A DNA stretch of 6,378 bases from Lachnospiraceae bacterium (GCA_017473665.1 JAFUKK010000154.1:1-6378); one strand, 5' to 3'. Counted from the first letter of the stretch, positions 1 through 5,087 are shown. Made by a program: numbers and translations. The notes: generated by a model not told the origin, from the sequence alone.

Positions 1-1
1 G

Positions 2-664
2 GGCACCCTTTCTGCCAAGGAAATCAATCAGCGGATTCAGAAGGAATTTGTATATGATGATTTCAAGTGGCAGTTGGATAACCGTATCAAAATAGACCAC
101 CCTCGTCGGGCGGAGGGCTTGCATCGTCTCCTGTATAAATGTGCTGCTTGTAAAGAAGAGAGCCGGATGAGTTCTCAAGGGACCATACTTCGATGCGATT
201 GCTGTGGCAAACAGTGGGAAATGGACGAGTATGGACAGCTCCGTGCCTTGGAAGGAGAGACAGAGTTTTCCCATATTCCGGATTGGTCTCATTGGGAGAG
301 AGCCTGTGTCAGAGAAGAAATCGTAAATGGCACTTACTATTTCGAGGACGACGTTCGGATAGAGACTCTACCGGGATGCTTAAAGTTTTATAAGCAGGGC
401 ATGGGTACGCTTATACAGACACCCACAGAGACTCGTATTCAGTGTAATTATTATGGTGAAGACTATACTTTGGTGCGTAGTGCCAAAAGTATGGATAGTT
501 TGCATATTGAGTATGATTATCGGGGCCGCGGTGACTGCGTGGATATCTCTGTGCCGGATGACAGTTTCTGGTGCTATCTGAGCAAAAAGGACGCCATTAC
601 CAAGTTGGCTTTTGCTACGGAGGAGATGTATAAGTATGCTATCACCAAGCCGATGGTGAAGTAA
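2..664 (+). CDS. C-terminal part of a probable PlsC-like acyltransferase with zinc ribbon (5' end outside window)
   Basis: The frame is open from base 2 to the TAA at 662-664, giving 220 residues, and the true start lies upstream. The TTG at 74 has no ribosome binding site and is not a start. Residues 47-68 hold a zinc-ribbon-like set: C47-x2-C50 and C65-x-C67-C68, followed by GKQWEMDEYGQL. After it come conserved-looking acidic and aromatic stretches (EGETEFSHIPDW) and a beta-rich tail. From memory, this zinc-ribbon tail occurs at the C-terminus of long 1-acyl-sn-glycerol-3-phosphate acyltransferase family proteins of Lachnospiraceae, which acylate lysophosphatidate at the membrane in phospholipid synthesis. 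The catalytic HX4D part is not in the window, so the assignment rests on recognition of the tail only. Alternative: another enzyme carrying a C-terminal zinc ribbon. A terminator follows 16 bases after the stop, so this is the last gene of its transcript. Confidence 0.55.
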   Translation, partial: GTLSAKEINQRIQKEFVYDDFKWQLDNRIKIDHPRRAEGLHRLLYKCAACKEESRMSSQGTILRCDCCGKQWEMDEYGQLRALEGETEFSHIPDWSHWERACVREEIVNGTYYFEDDVRIETLPGCLKFYKQGMGTLIQTPTETRIQCNYYGEDYTLVRSAKSMDSLHIEYDYRGRGDCVDISVPDDSFWCYLSKKDAITKLAFATEEMYKYAITKPMVK

Positions 665-680
665 CTGAGAATAAGTAAAT

Positions 681-720
681 AAGGGAAGCATCCGGGGCTG
701 TAAGCGAGGATGCTTCTTTT
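681..720 (+). terminator. Rho-independent terminator after the acyltransferase-like gene
   Basis: A perfect 9-bp stem pairs GAAGCATCC (685-693) with GGATGCTTC (708-716) around a 14-base loop. A T-run at 717-720 follows, and AAGG at 681-684 can extend the stem into it (two A-T pairs and two G-T wobbles). It separates the upstream gene from the hydrolase at 781. Confidence 0.85.
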
Positions 721-780
721 GAGTTTCTGTGAAGAATGCTTTTCATGATTTAGAGAGGTAATAGTTAAGGGAGAACTGAT

Positions 781-1620
781 ATGAAGGTAACGGTATTAAT
801 AGAAAATACAGCGCCGGAGGAGTTGACAGCAGAGCATGGTCTCAGCTTTTTTATCAACTTCCGCGGGAAAAATTATCTGTTGGACAGCGGTAGTACCGGA
901 GCTTTTATGGAAAATGCCAGCAAGCAGGGGATTCCACTGGAGCAGACGGATACCTGTTTTTTATCCCATGGGCACTATGACCATTCGGGAGGCTTTGCAG
1001 AAATGTTTCGGAAGTACGGGGAACGACCTATATATGCCATGGAAACCGCAGGGGAGAAATACTATTCCGGTTCAGGGGGCAGTGTCCATGAAATAGGTGT
1101 CCCCGGTGTGTTGTTGGAGGAATATGGACATTGTTTTCATACCATTAACAAAGTGACACAAGTGTCAGAAAACATATATTTGTTGCCTCATAATACACCC
1201 GGCCTAGAGGTAATCGGAGAGCGTACAAAGCTGTATCGGGAAGAAGGCGGAGAGCTGTTGCCGGATGATTTTGGCCATGAAATGAGTGTGGTATTTCACA
1301 CAGATGGAGGGTTGGTAGTATTTAACAGCTGTTCCCACAGTGGAGCGTCAGTGATTTTGGATGAAGTGGCACAGGTATTTCCGGGAGAGAAGGTACTGGC
1401 TTTCCTAGGTGGACTTCATATGAAGGGACGTAAGAAAGGCATAGAGATTTGCGCATTTTCCGAGGAGGAAGTGCAACGGCTGGCAGAAGACTTGAAAAAT
1501 CGTGGATTAGAGAGATTGTATACGGGACATTGCACAGGTGCACCGGGACTAAGGTTGTTGCAAAAATATCTGGGGGATCGGGTGCAGGCATTGACTACAG
1601 GCATGGTAATAGCGTTTTAA
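781..1620 (+). CDS. MBL-fold metallohydrolase, dihydropterin/DHPM-synthase-like family (COG1237 type)
   Basis: This 279-residue protein has the metallo-beta-lactamase signature SHGHYDHSGG, with metal ligands H63, H65, D67 and H68. H186 in the NSCSHSG motif, plus H213 (GGLHM) and H250 (TGHCTG), are the further conserved histidines expected in this subfamily. The LLDSG motif near residues 33-37 and the PDDFGHE segment at 161-167 also fit. Length matches the family (about 250-290). The name comes from an archaeal member acting in methanopterin synthesis. A clostridial protein would not do that, so only a metal-dependent hydrolase or related activity can be claimed; the substrate is unknown. It is probably cytosolic, as there is no signal peptide. 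The ATG has a good site AAGGGAG (767-773) at 7-base spacing. A weak promoter candidate is TTGAGT (719-724) and TTTCAT (741-746), 16 bases apart. The gene at 1645 follows after 24 bases and is probably co-transcribed. Confidence 0.85.
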   Translation: MKVTVLIENTAPEELTAEHGLSFFINFRGKNYLLDSGSTGAFMENASKQGIPLEQTDTCFLSHGHYDHSGGFAEMFRKYGERPIYAMETAGEKYYSGSGGSVHEIGVPGVLLEEYGHCFHTINKVTQVSENIYLLPHNTPGLEVIGERTKLYREEGGELLPDDFGHEMSVVFHTDGGLVVFNSCSHSGASVILDEVAQVFPGEKVLAFLGGLHMKGRKKGIEICAFSEEEVQRLAEDLKNRGLERLYTGHCTGAPGLRLLQKYLGDRVQALTTGMVIAF

Positions 1621-1631
1621 ACGGGTTGGAT

Positions 1632-1636
1632 AGGAG
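1632..1636 (+). promoter_or_regulatory. Ribosome binding site that sets the start of the 70-residue gene
   Basis: AGGAG lies 8 bases before the ATG at 1645. The in-frame GTG at 1636 overlaps this site and cannot be the start, so the protein begins MFFKED. Confidence 0.75.
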
Positions 1637-1644
1637 TGCACAAT

Positions 1645-1857
1645 ATGTTTTTCAAAGAAGATAACACTTACAATGATATTCGGGAGAAGTCCCTGTGCCG
1701 GTGGCTGGAGGAAATGGAAAAGCATCAGGATGTGGCAGTTAGAGGTGGCGTAAAGCTCTGTCGGGAGTATATGGAGCATCTGAAAGAGGAGAACCGTAAG
1801 CTACAGGAGGCAAATGAGCTGAAGAATGCTTACCTGAAGAAGATGGCAAAAAAATGA
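1645..1857 (+). CDS. Small charged helical protein, unknown function
   Basis: This 70-residue protein is not a family I recognise. It is hydrophilic with no signal or membrane segment. Residues 11-32 look helical (IREKSLCRWLEEMEKHQD). Residues 43-67 (MEHLKEENRKLQEANELK) have the charge pattern and leucine spacing of a short coiled coil, which suggests dimerisation or partner binding. Two cysteines (C18, C39) do not form a metal motif. It starts 24 bases after the hydrolase stop with its own AGGAG, so the two are probably one transcript. This hints at, but does not prove, a shared process. The stop codon is followed after 3 bases by an AT-rich inverted repeat and then by a new promoter. Confidence 0.7.
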   Translation: MFFKEDNTYNDIREKSLCRWLEEMEKHQDVAVRGGVKLCREYMEHLKEENRKLQEANELKNAYLKKMAKK

Positions 1858-1860
1858 AAT

Positions 1861-1877
1861 TTATACTACAAGTATAA
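1861..1877 (+). repeat. AT-rich inverted repeat abutting the -35 of the leader promoter
   Basis: TTATACT (1861-1867) and AGTATAA (1871-1877) are perfect 7-base arms around ACA. The repeat ends exactly where the -35 hexamer begins (1878). It could be an operator, perhaps for the HTH protein encoded at 2200, or a weak AT-rich terminator for the preceding pair of genes. The sequence does not decide between these; the pure A/T/C/G balance makes a poor terminator stem. Confidence 0.45.
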
Positions 1878-1906
1878 TTTACAAACCCCTAAAAGTGTGT
1901 TATAGT
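1878..1906 (+). promoter_or_regulatory. Strong sigma-A promoter with extended -10, driving the leader ORF and probably the HTH-GNAT-GNAT genes
   Basis: TTTACA (1878-1883) is the -35 and TATAGT (1901-1906) the -10, with 17 bases between. TGT immediately before the -10 gives the extended TGn element. Transcription would start near 1912-1914, leaving about 36 bases before the ATG at 1950. This is the best promoter visible for everything up to the terminator at 3588. Confidence 0.75.
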
Positions 1907-1949
1907 GTCGATTATAAAATTGAAATTTGATTTCGGAAAGGAGAGTAAA

Positions 1950-2063
1950 ATGTCTACATTGATTCGTAAGTTTTATTTTGAACATGAAAGCTACCAGTCC
2001 ATGGCGAAGTATTATGGTGCCAAGGGCTTTGGTTTGTTATATTCATATAAGATAAGAGAATGA
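1950..2063 (+). CDS. 37-codon leader-type small ORF
   Basis: The ORF runs from ATG 1950 to TGA 2061-2063, with a strong ribosome binding site AAAGGAG (1937-1943) at 6-base spacing, right behind a good promoter. The peptide starts MSTLIRKFYFEHES and ends YSYKIRE. It has 6 Tyr (residues 9, 15, 21, 22, 31, 33) and 3 Phe in 37 residues, and about three net positive charges. There is no signal peptide or membrane segment, and I recognise no family. Its last codons (31-36) form one strand of a 17-bp pairing that would disrupt the terminator at 2111-2139, so the likely role is a regulatory leader peptide whose translation controls read-through into the HTH gene. A free-standing small protein is the alternative. 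A weak hairpin GAAAT-TTG-ATTTC (1922-1934) sits just before its ribosome binding site. Confidence 0.65.
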   Translation: MSTLIRKFYFEHESYQSMAKYYGAKGFGLLYSYKIRE

Positions 2064-2132
2064 TGGCGGACAGTGTACATTTTACATCTGTAATATTATA
2101 TAACACTCTCAGCAGCTTATCTTGTATGGATA
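2040..2132 (+). promoter_or_regulatory. Candidate antiterminator of a leader-peptide attenuator
   Basis: Bases 2040-2056 pair with 2116-2132 without interruption: 17 bp, of which 15 are Watson-Crick and two are G-U (2048/2124 and 2043/2129). The downstream strand covers 6 bases of the terminator's 5' arm, its whole loop and 4 bases of its 3' arm, so the two structures exclude each other. The upstream strand is codons 31-36 of the leader ORF. A ribosome finishing the ORF would mask it and let the terminator form. A ribosome stalled further upstream, for instance at Tyr21-Tyr22 (2010-2015), would leave it free and allow read-through. The pairing is seen directly; the regulatory role is inferred from the known design of attenuators. 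Confidence 0.6.
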
Positions 2133-2147
2133 AGCTGCTTTTATATT
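2111..2147 (+). terminator. Terminator (attenuator) between leader ORF and HTH gene
   Basis: A perfect 11-bp stem AGCAGCTTATC (2111-2121) / GATAAGCTGCT (2129-2139) with a 7-base loop is followed by a T-rich tail to 2147. It lies 47 bases after the leader stop and 52 bases before the HTH start. As no good promoter follows it, it probably works as a conditional terminator for the HTH-GNAT-GNAT genes. Confidence 0.9.
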
Positions 2148-2186
2148 TCAAGTTAATTTGCGAAGGTGTCGAAGGATTACAGGAAA

Positions 2187-2191
2187 GGGAG
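2187..2191 (+). promoter_or_regulatory. Ribosome binding site that sets the HTH start
   Basis: GGGAG, within AAAGGGAG, lies 8 bases before ATG 2200. The reading frame extends further up to a TTG at 2158, but that codon has no such site, so the 88-residue form is chosen. Confidence 0.75.
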
Positions 2192-2199
2192 TGTTAGAG

Positions 2200-2466
2200 A
2201 TGAACGAGATGCCGATAATTGATATTGTAAAGACAGGAGAGAATATTAACCGTTTACGCAAGGAGCGTAACATGACAGTCCGGGAGCTGCAGGAGATTTT
2301 TGGATTTGGAACGCCCCAGGCCATATACAAGTGGCAGCATGGGACCACCTTACCCACACTGGATAATTTGGTGGTGCTGGCAGCAGTACTGCATGTATCC
2401 CTGGATGATATTGTGGTGCTGTACAAGAGACGGGAGCCGGAGGCCACCCAGCGGAAGTGTGGTTAA
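2200..2466 (+). CDS. XRE-family helix-turn-helix transcriptional regulator
   Basis: This 88-residue protein is almost entirely one Cro/CI-type HTH domain (HTH_3). TGENINRLRKERN (12-24) is helix 1, MTVRELQEIFG (25-35) helix 2, and TPQAIYKWQHG (38-48) the recognition helix and turn. LPTLDNLVVLAAVLHVSLDDIV (51-72) supplies helices 4 and 5. A short basic tail follows, with no ligand or dimerisation domain. Such stand-alone regulators are common in Clostridia and often control neighbouring or their own genes. It is the first gene of a group with two acetyltransferases; the next start is 20 bases after its stop. No convincing promoter lies between the terminator at 2111-2147 and this gene, which suggests it is read from the promoter at 1878 through the attenuator. 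Confidence 0.88.
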   Translation: MNEMPIIDIVKTGENINRLRKERNMTVRELQEIFGFGTPQAIYKWQHGTTLPTLDNLVVLAAVLHVSLDDIVVLYKRREPEATQRKCG

Positions 2467-2470
2467 TAGA

Positions 2471-2476
2471 AAGGAG
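2471..2476 (+). promoter_or_regulatory. Ribosome binding site of the first acetyltransferase
   Basis: AAGGAG lies 10 bases before ATG 2487. An in-frame GTG at 2457, inside the HTH gene, lacks such a site and is rejected as the start. Confidence 0.7.
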
Positions 2477-2486
2477 CGGTACATAT

Positions 2487-3035
2487 ATGAATCATAAGGG
2501 AACAGTGAGACTGGAAACAGACAGATTGATTCTGCGACAATTTAAGATAGAGGATGCAGAAAGTATGTATCATAACTGGGCTTCGGACCCGGAGGTGACC
2601 AGGTTCCTTACCTGGCCTACCCATAGCGATGTGAGCGTGAGTAAATGGGTGCTGCAGGACTGGATTAGCCGGTACGCAGACCCTGCCTTTTACAACTGGG
2701 GTATCGAGTTGAAAGCAACCGGTGAATTGGTGGGTAATATCTCCGTGGTCAAGGTGAATGAGCATGTGGATGGGGCCGACATCGGCTACTGCATGGGCAA
2801 AAGCTGGTGGGGACAGGGTATCATGCCGGAAGCGTTGGGAGAGGTCATTGCGTTTCTCTTTGACGAAGTAGGCGTCAATCGTGTGGCCGCCACCCACGAT
2901 GTAAATAATCCTAAGTCAGGACGTGTTATGGAAAAAGCCGGTATGAAGCAGGAGGGTATTCTGCGGGCGGCTGGTAGAAATAACCAGGGTATTTGTGACG
3001 AAGTATGGCATGCGGTTTTGAAGGATGAGGTATAG
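2487..3035 (+). CDS. GNAT acetyltransferase, RimJ/RimL type
   Basis: This 182-residue protein has the N-terminal pattern LETDRLILRQFKIEDAESM typical of RimJ/RimL-like acetyltransferases (Acetyltransf_3), enzymes that move an acetyl group from acetyl-CoA to an amine, often a protein N-terminus or a small molecule. Motif A is IGYCMGKSWWGQGIMPEAL (99-117), in which WWGQG forms the acetyl-CoA pyrophosphate loop. Motif B is DVNNPKSGRVMEKAGMKQEG (138-157), with the usual asparagine and Ser-x-x-Val-Met-Glu-Lys pattern. Length is normal and nothing is missing. The substrate cannot be told; ribosomal proteins, amino-sugars, aminoglycosides and other amines are all known for the fold. It lies between the HTH gene and a second GNAT gene whose ribosome binding site overlaps this stop codon, so the three are translated from one message. 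Confidence 0.88.
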   Translation: MNHKGTVRLETDRLILRQFKIEDAESMYHNWASDPEVTRFLTWPTHSDVSVSKWVLQDWISRYADPAFYNWGIELKATGELVGNISVVKVNEHVDGADIGYCMGKSWWGQGIMPEALGEVIAFLFDEVGVNRVAATHDVNNPKSGRVMEKAGMKQEGILRAAGRNNQGICDEVWHAVLKDEV

Positions 3036-3043
3036 GAGGCATT

Positions 3044-3508
3044 ATGGTACGGTTTGCAAAGGAAGAGGATTTGCAGAGAGTCAATGAACTGCGCAAGGTG
3101 GTAAATGATGTGCATGTGGAAGGTCGACCGGATATTTTTAAGCCCGGTTTCAATGAGGAATTACGGGATTACATCTATGATATCTGGGCGGCGGATAATA
3201 AGGACATCATCGTGGCGCAGCGGGATGGAGTCATCTGTGGATTTGCCTGCCTCCAGTACGTAGATAAGCCTGAGAGTCCCTTTACGAATGCCAGACAGTT
3301 TCTGGATGTGGATGAGTTTGCTGTGGACCCGGCATACCGCAGGCAGGGAGTGGCCACGGAGCTGATTACTTTTGTCCGGGAAGAGGCAAAAAGACGTGGT
3401 TTTGCCCGTGTGGAATTAAACATGTGGGAGTTTAATGAAAGTGCCCTGGCCTTTTATGAGGCAGTGGGTTTTAAGACCTACAGAAGATATATGGAGATGG
3501 ATGTGTAG
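3044..3508 (+). CDS. GNAT acetyltransferase (Acetyltransf_1 type)
   Basis: This 154-residue protein is a single GNAT domain. Motif A is DEFAVDPAYRRQGVATELI (90-108), with the acetyl-CoA loop R99-x-x-G102-x-A104. Motif B is LNMWEFNESALAFYEAVGF (125-143), in which Tyr138 sits at the usual general-acid position. The N-terminal part (VRFAKEEDLQRVNEL) is the normal start of the fold. It differs clearly from the preceding acetyltransferase, so the pair is not a recent duplication. The ribosome binding site AGGAGG (3034-3039) overlaps the upstream TAG, with only 4 bases to the ATG, which suggests translational coupling. Substrate is unknown. A terminator 43 bases after the stop ends the operon. Confidence 0.87.
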   Translation: MVRFAKEEDLQRVNELRKVVNDVHVEGRPDIFKPGFNEELRDYIYDIWAADNKDIIVAQRDGVICGFACLQYVDKPESPFTNARQFLDVDEFAVDPAYRRQGVATELITFVREEAKRRGFARVELNMWEFNESALAFYEAVGFKTYRRYMEMDV

Positions 3509-3514
3509 TATATA

Positions 3515-3551
3515 GCACATGCACCATGAATAGCAGAGATATGGTTTGTGC
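3515..3551 (+). repeat. Interrupted hairpin after the second acetyltransferase
   Basis: GCACA (3515-3519) pairs with TGTGC (3547-3551), and ACCAT (3523-3527) with ATGGT (3541-3545), separated by a small internal loop. There is no T-run behind it, so it is not a terminator by itself. It directly precedes the terminator and may stabilise the 3' end of the message. Confidence 0.4.
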
Positions 3552-3594
3552 AGGGAATCAGGAGAAGGGAAACCTTACCTGGTTCCCTTTTATT
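3552..3594 (+). terminator. Terminator of the HTH-GNAT-GNAT operon
   Basis: AGGGAATCAGG (3552-3562) pairs with CCTGGTTCCCT (3578-3588) over 11 bp with one G-T wobble, followed by TTTATTT. The same 3' arm can also pair with AAGGGAAACC (3565-3574) with one bulged A, giving a tighter hairpin. Either form ends in the same T-rich tail. Confidence 0.8.
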
Positions 3595-3643
3595 TGTTAA
3601 TGGAATAGCAAATAGAAATAGTAGCAATATTGCGTAAATATTT

Positions 3644-3651
3644 GTTATAAT
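3644..3651 (+). promoter_or_regulatory. Extended -10 promoter for the small-protein/lipoprotein pair
   Basis: Reading TGT at 3643-3645 and TATAAT at 3646-3651, this is a perfect -10 with a TGn extension and no good -35 (AGCAAT at 3623-3628 is a poor match). Transcription near 3658 would give a leader of only about 16 bases before ATG 3674. Confidence 0.6.
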
Positions 3652-3659
3652 ATCCTATG

Positions 3660-3665
3660 AGGAGG
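3660..3665 (+). promoter_or_regulatory. Ribosome binding site that sets the start of the 84-residue gene
   Basis: AGGAGG lies 8 bases before ATG 3674. In-frame GTG codons at 3665 and 3671 are too close to it, so the ATG is chosen. Confidence 0.75.
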
Positions 3666-3673
3666 TGCTTGTG

Positions 3674-3928
3674 ATGTTTGATTTTTTAAAGAGCAGTACT
3701 CATAGCAAGTTGGAGACTATTATCCAACGGCTTCGGATGAATATGGAAAATAATTACAAGGATGCGGCCCAGTTGAATCTACAGGAACTGGAGGAATTGT
3801 TTGGACAGTTACGGGACAGCGGTGCACTGAACAGTAAGCAGATACAAAATTATGAGAGTCAGATTGATTCCTTCCGTGACAGATTAAGGGGATTTACCCA
3901 CAAGGACCAGAAACCTACTTGGGTGTAA
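3674..3928 (+). CDS. Small helical protein, unknown function
   Basis: This 84-residue soluble protein belongs to no family I recognise. Residues 11-47 are rich in helix formers with heptad-like leucines and isoleucines (KLETIIQRLRMNMENN, LNLQELEELFGQL). A Gly-rich turn (SGALN, 49-53) leads into a second helix (SKQIQNYESQIDSFRDRL), so a two- or three-helix hairpin is likely. The tail is polar. There is no signal peptide, no cysteine and no catalytic motif. It has its own extended -10 promoter and a very short leader. The lipoprotein gene begins 52 bases after its stop with no clear promoter or terminator between, so the two may be co-transcribed. Confidence 0.7.
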   Translation: MFDFLKSSTHSKLETIIQRLRMNMENNYKDAAQLNLQELEELFGQLRDSGALNSKQIQNYESQIDSFRDRLRGFTHKDQKPTWV

Positions 3929-3963
3929 AGTGAAGAAAAACTGTAACAAATAATAAACCTTAT

Positions 3964-3968
3964 AGGAG
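3964..3968 (+). promoter_or_regulatory. Ribosome binding site of the lipoprotein gene, ambiguous spacing
   Basis: AGGAG is 3 bases from ATG 3972 and 12 bases from ATG 3981. Three is too tight, and the second ATG gives a standard MKKRF signal-peptide start, so 3981 is preferred although its spacing is slightly long. Confidence 0.55.
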
Positions 3969-3980
3969 ACAATGGTCCAT

Positions 3981-5060
3981 ATGAAAAAACGATTTTTAGT
4001 TTTGGTTCTGGCTACAGCAATGATTACTCTGTTAGTTGGTTGCGGTGGCGATACTGCAACCAACGAAAACACCACCAATACAATTCATACGCCAACAACG
4101 GCGGTGCAGGAAAGTGAAACCCCTACGGAAGAAGCTGTGCACGAGCACAGGTTTGTTTATACTTTCGATGCAGTCAATATTCACCGGATTACTTGTGCAG
4201 ATGAAAACTGTGAATATGTCGAAAGCGGAACCTGCGTTTATGATGCAGATTATGCTTGCAGTCTTTGCGGAAATAAACATGAGCATGAGTATTCGTATGT
4301 TTCCAATTCAGATGGAACCCATGCCGGGACTTGTGGCGTTTGTTCCTATAGTGAGAGTATGGAATGTGTACTAAATGAAGATTATGTTTGCGGTATATGT
4401 GGATGGACGCACGAACACGATTGCGTAGTAAGTGCCAATGAGGATGACACCCACACTTATACCTGTAAATACACTTGTTGCGCCTATTCCTACAGTAATG
4501 ACTGTGAATTTACGGATTATGAGTGTGCCTGTGGCAATGTATATCCTTGGGAACAGGACATAGAGTATTTTGTTGAAAAAGAAAAGGGCATTTATTATGC
4601 CCAAAGAGAGTTGAAAATCTATCGGTATCCGGATGCCGATAGCGAGGTGATAGGCACTCTTGGTGTGGATGAAGGGGTAAATTGTGTTGGAAATATTTTT
4701 CGCGGATCCGGTTCAAAATATGAAAACTATTACATTACGGAAGATGGGGGTTGTATTTCTATCAAATTCCGCCAGGCCAAGAGCCGTTGGGATTTGAGCC
4801 CTGTCAAGACTTCGCAAGTAATCGTTGTTTTTAATAATAATACCTACGGTACCTATAACAGTTATGATGAAGCACTGCAGGCCGTATGTGGTTCTACCTG
4901 GACACAGGTGAAAAGCAGTTGGCAATATAACGATTATAAAAGTCAGGGCCTGCCTTTTATGAACTCCTATTCCAATCAGGGAGTAACTGTTGCTACCAAA
5001 GATGGTTCGGTACCCTATAATTGTTCGATGGGTAATGATGTAATTTATTATTTTCAATAA
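3981..5060 (+). CDS. Secreted lipoprotein with three Cys/His-rich repeats and an SH3-like segment
   Basis: This 359-residue protein starts with a lipoprotein signal: MKKRF, a hydrophobic core, then lipobox LVGC with the lipidated Cys21. A Thr/Asn/Glu-rich linker (22-52) follows, as in proteins anchored to the outer face of the membrane. Residues 54-185 hold three repeats of about 45 residues. Each begins HEH and continues with T-C-x(2-4)-C, a single Cys and a closing C-x2-C-G. The pattern suggests zinc sites or disulfides. Residues 205-264 resemble a bacterial SH3 domain (SH3_3 type: YYAQRELKIYRYPD, then SEVIGTLGVDEGV), often used to bind cell wall. Residues 265-359 are Tyr/Ser/Asn-rich and unassigned. 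In total there are 22 cysteines, unusual for a Clostridia surface protein. Its function is unknown; binding of wall, metal or a surface partner is plausible. It probably shares a transcript with the gene at 3674 and ends at the terminator at 5106-5157. Confidence 0.8.
   Translation: MKKRFLVLVLATAMITLLVGCGGDTATNENTTNTIHTPTTAVQESETPTEEAVHEHRFVYTFDAVNIHRITCADENCEYVESGTCVYDADYACSLCGNKHEHEYSYVSNSDGTHAGTCGVCSYSESMECVLNEDYVCGICGWTHEHDCVVSANEDDTHTYTCKYTCCAYSYSNDCEFTDYECACGNVYPWEQDIEYFVEKEKGIYYAQRELKIYRYPDADSEVIGTLGVDEGVNCVGNIFRGSGSKYENYYITEDGGCISIKFRQAKSRWDLSPVKTSQVIVVFNNNTYGTYNSYDEALQAVCGSTWTQVKSSWQYNDYKSQGLPFMNSYSNQGVTVATKDGSVPYNCSMGNDVIYYFQ
4140..4535 (+). repeat. Three tandem Cys/His-rich protein repeats in the lipoprotein
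   Basis: Repeat starts are His54, His100 and His144, so the period is 46 then 44 residues. Shared positions are H-x-H, then T-C (72, 118, 162), a second Cys (77, 121, 166), a third (85, 129, 175) and the final pair (93/96, 137/140, 182/184). The third copy has drifted: it has an extra Cys167 and closes with C-A-C-G instead of C-x2-C-G. Confidence 0.75.
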
Positions 5061-5087
5061 ATAGAAGTCCTATCTGGCACAGAAAAC

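Noticed and set aside
74..76. TTG as the start of the first gene
   Set aside because: There is no ribosome binding site and the frame is open to the window edge, so it is an internal codon.
731..1830. GAAGAATGCT occurring at 731-740 and 1821-1830
   Set aside because: A ten-base match with no shared context is likely chance.
2044..2060. Lys34-Ile35-Arg36 in the leader peptide as a macrolide +x+ arrest motif
   Set aside because: A ribosome arrested there would sit on the antiterminator strand and favour termination, the opposite of induction, and the motif is too short to rely on.
2082..2093. TTACA-TC-TGTAA inverted repeat between the leader stop and the terminator
   Set aside because: The 5-base arms with a 2-base centre are too short in AT-rich DNA to call an operator or hairpin.
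2074..2104. TGTACA or TTTACA with TATAAC as a separate HTH promoter
   Set aside because: Spacings are 19 and 12 bases with poor matches, and it lies before the terminator at 2111, so it would not free the HTH gene from it.
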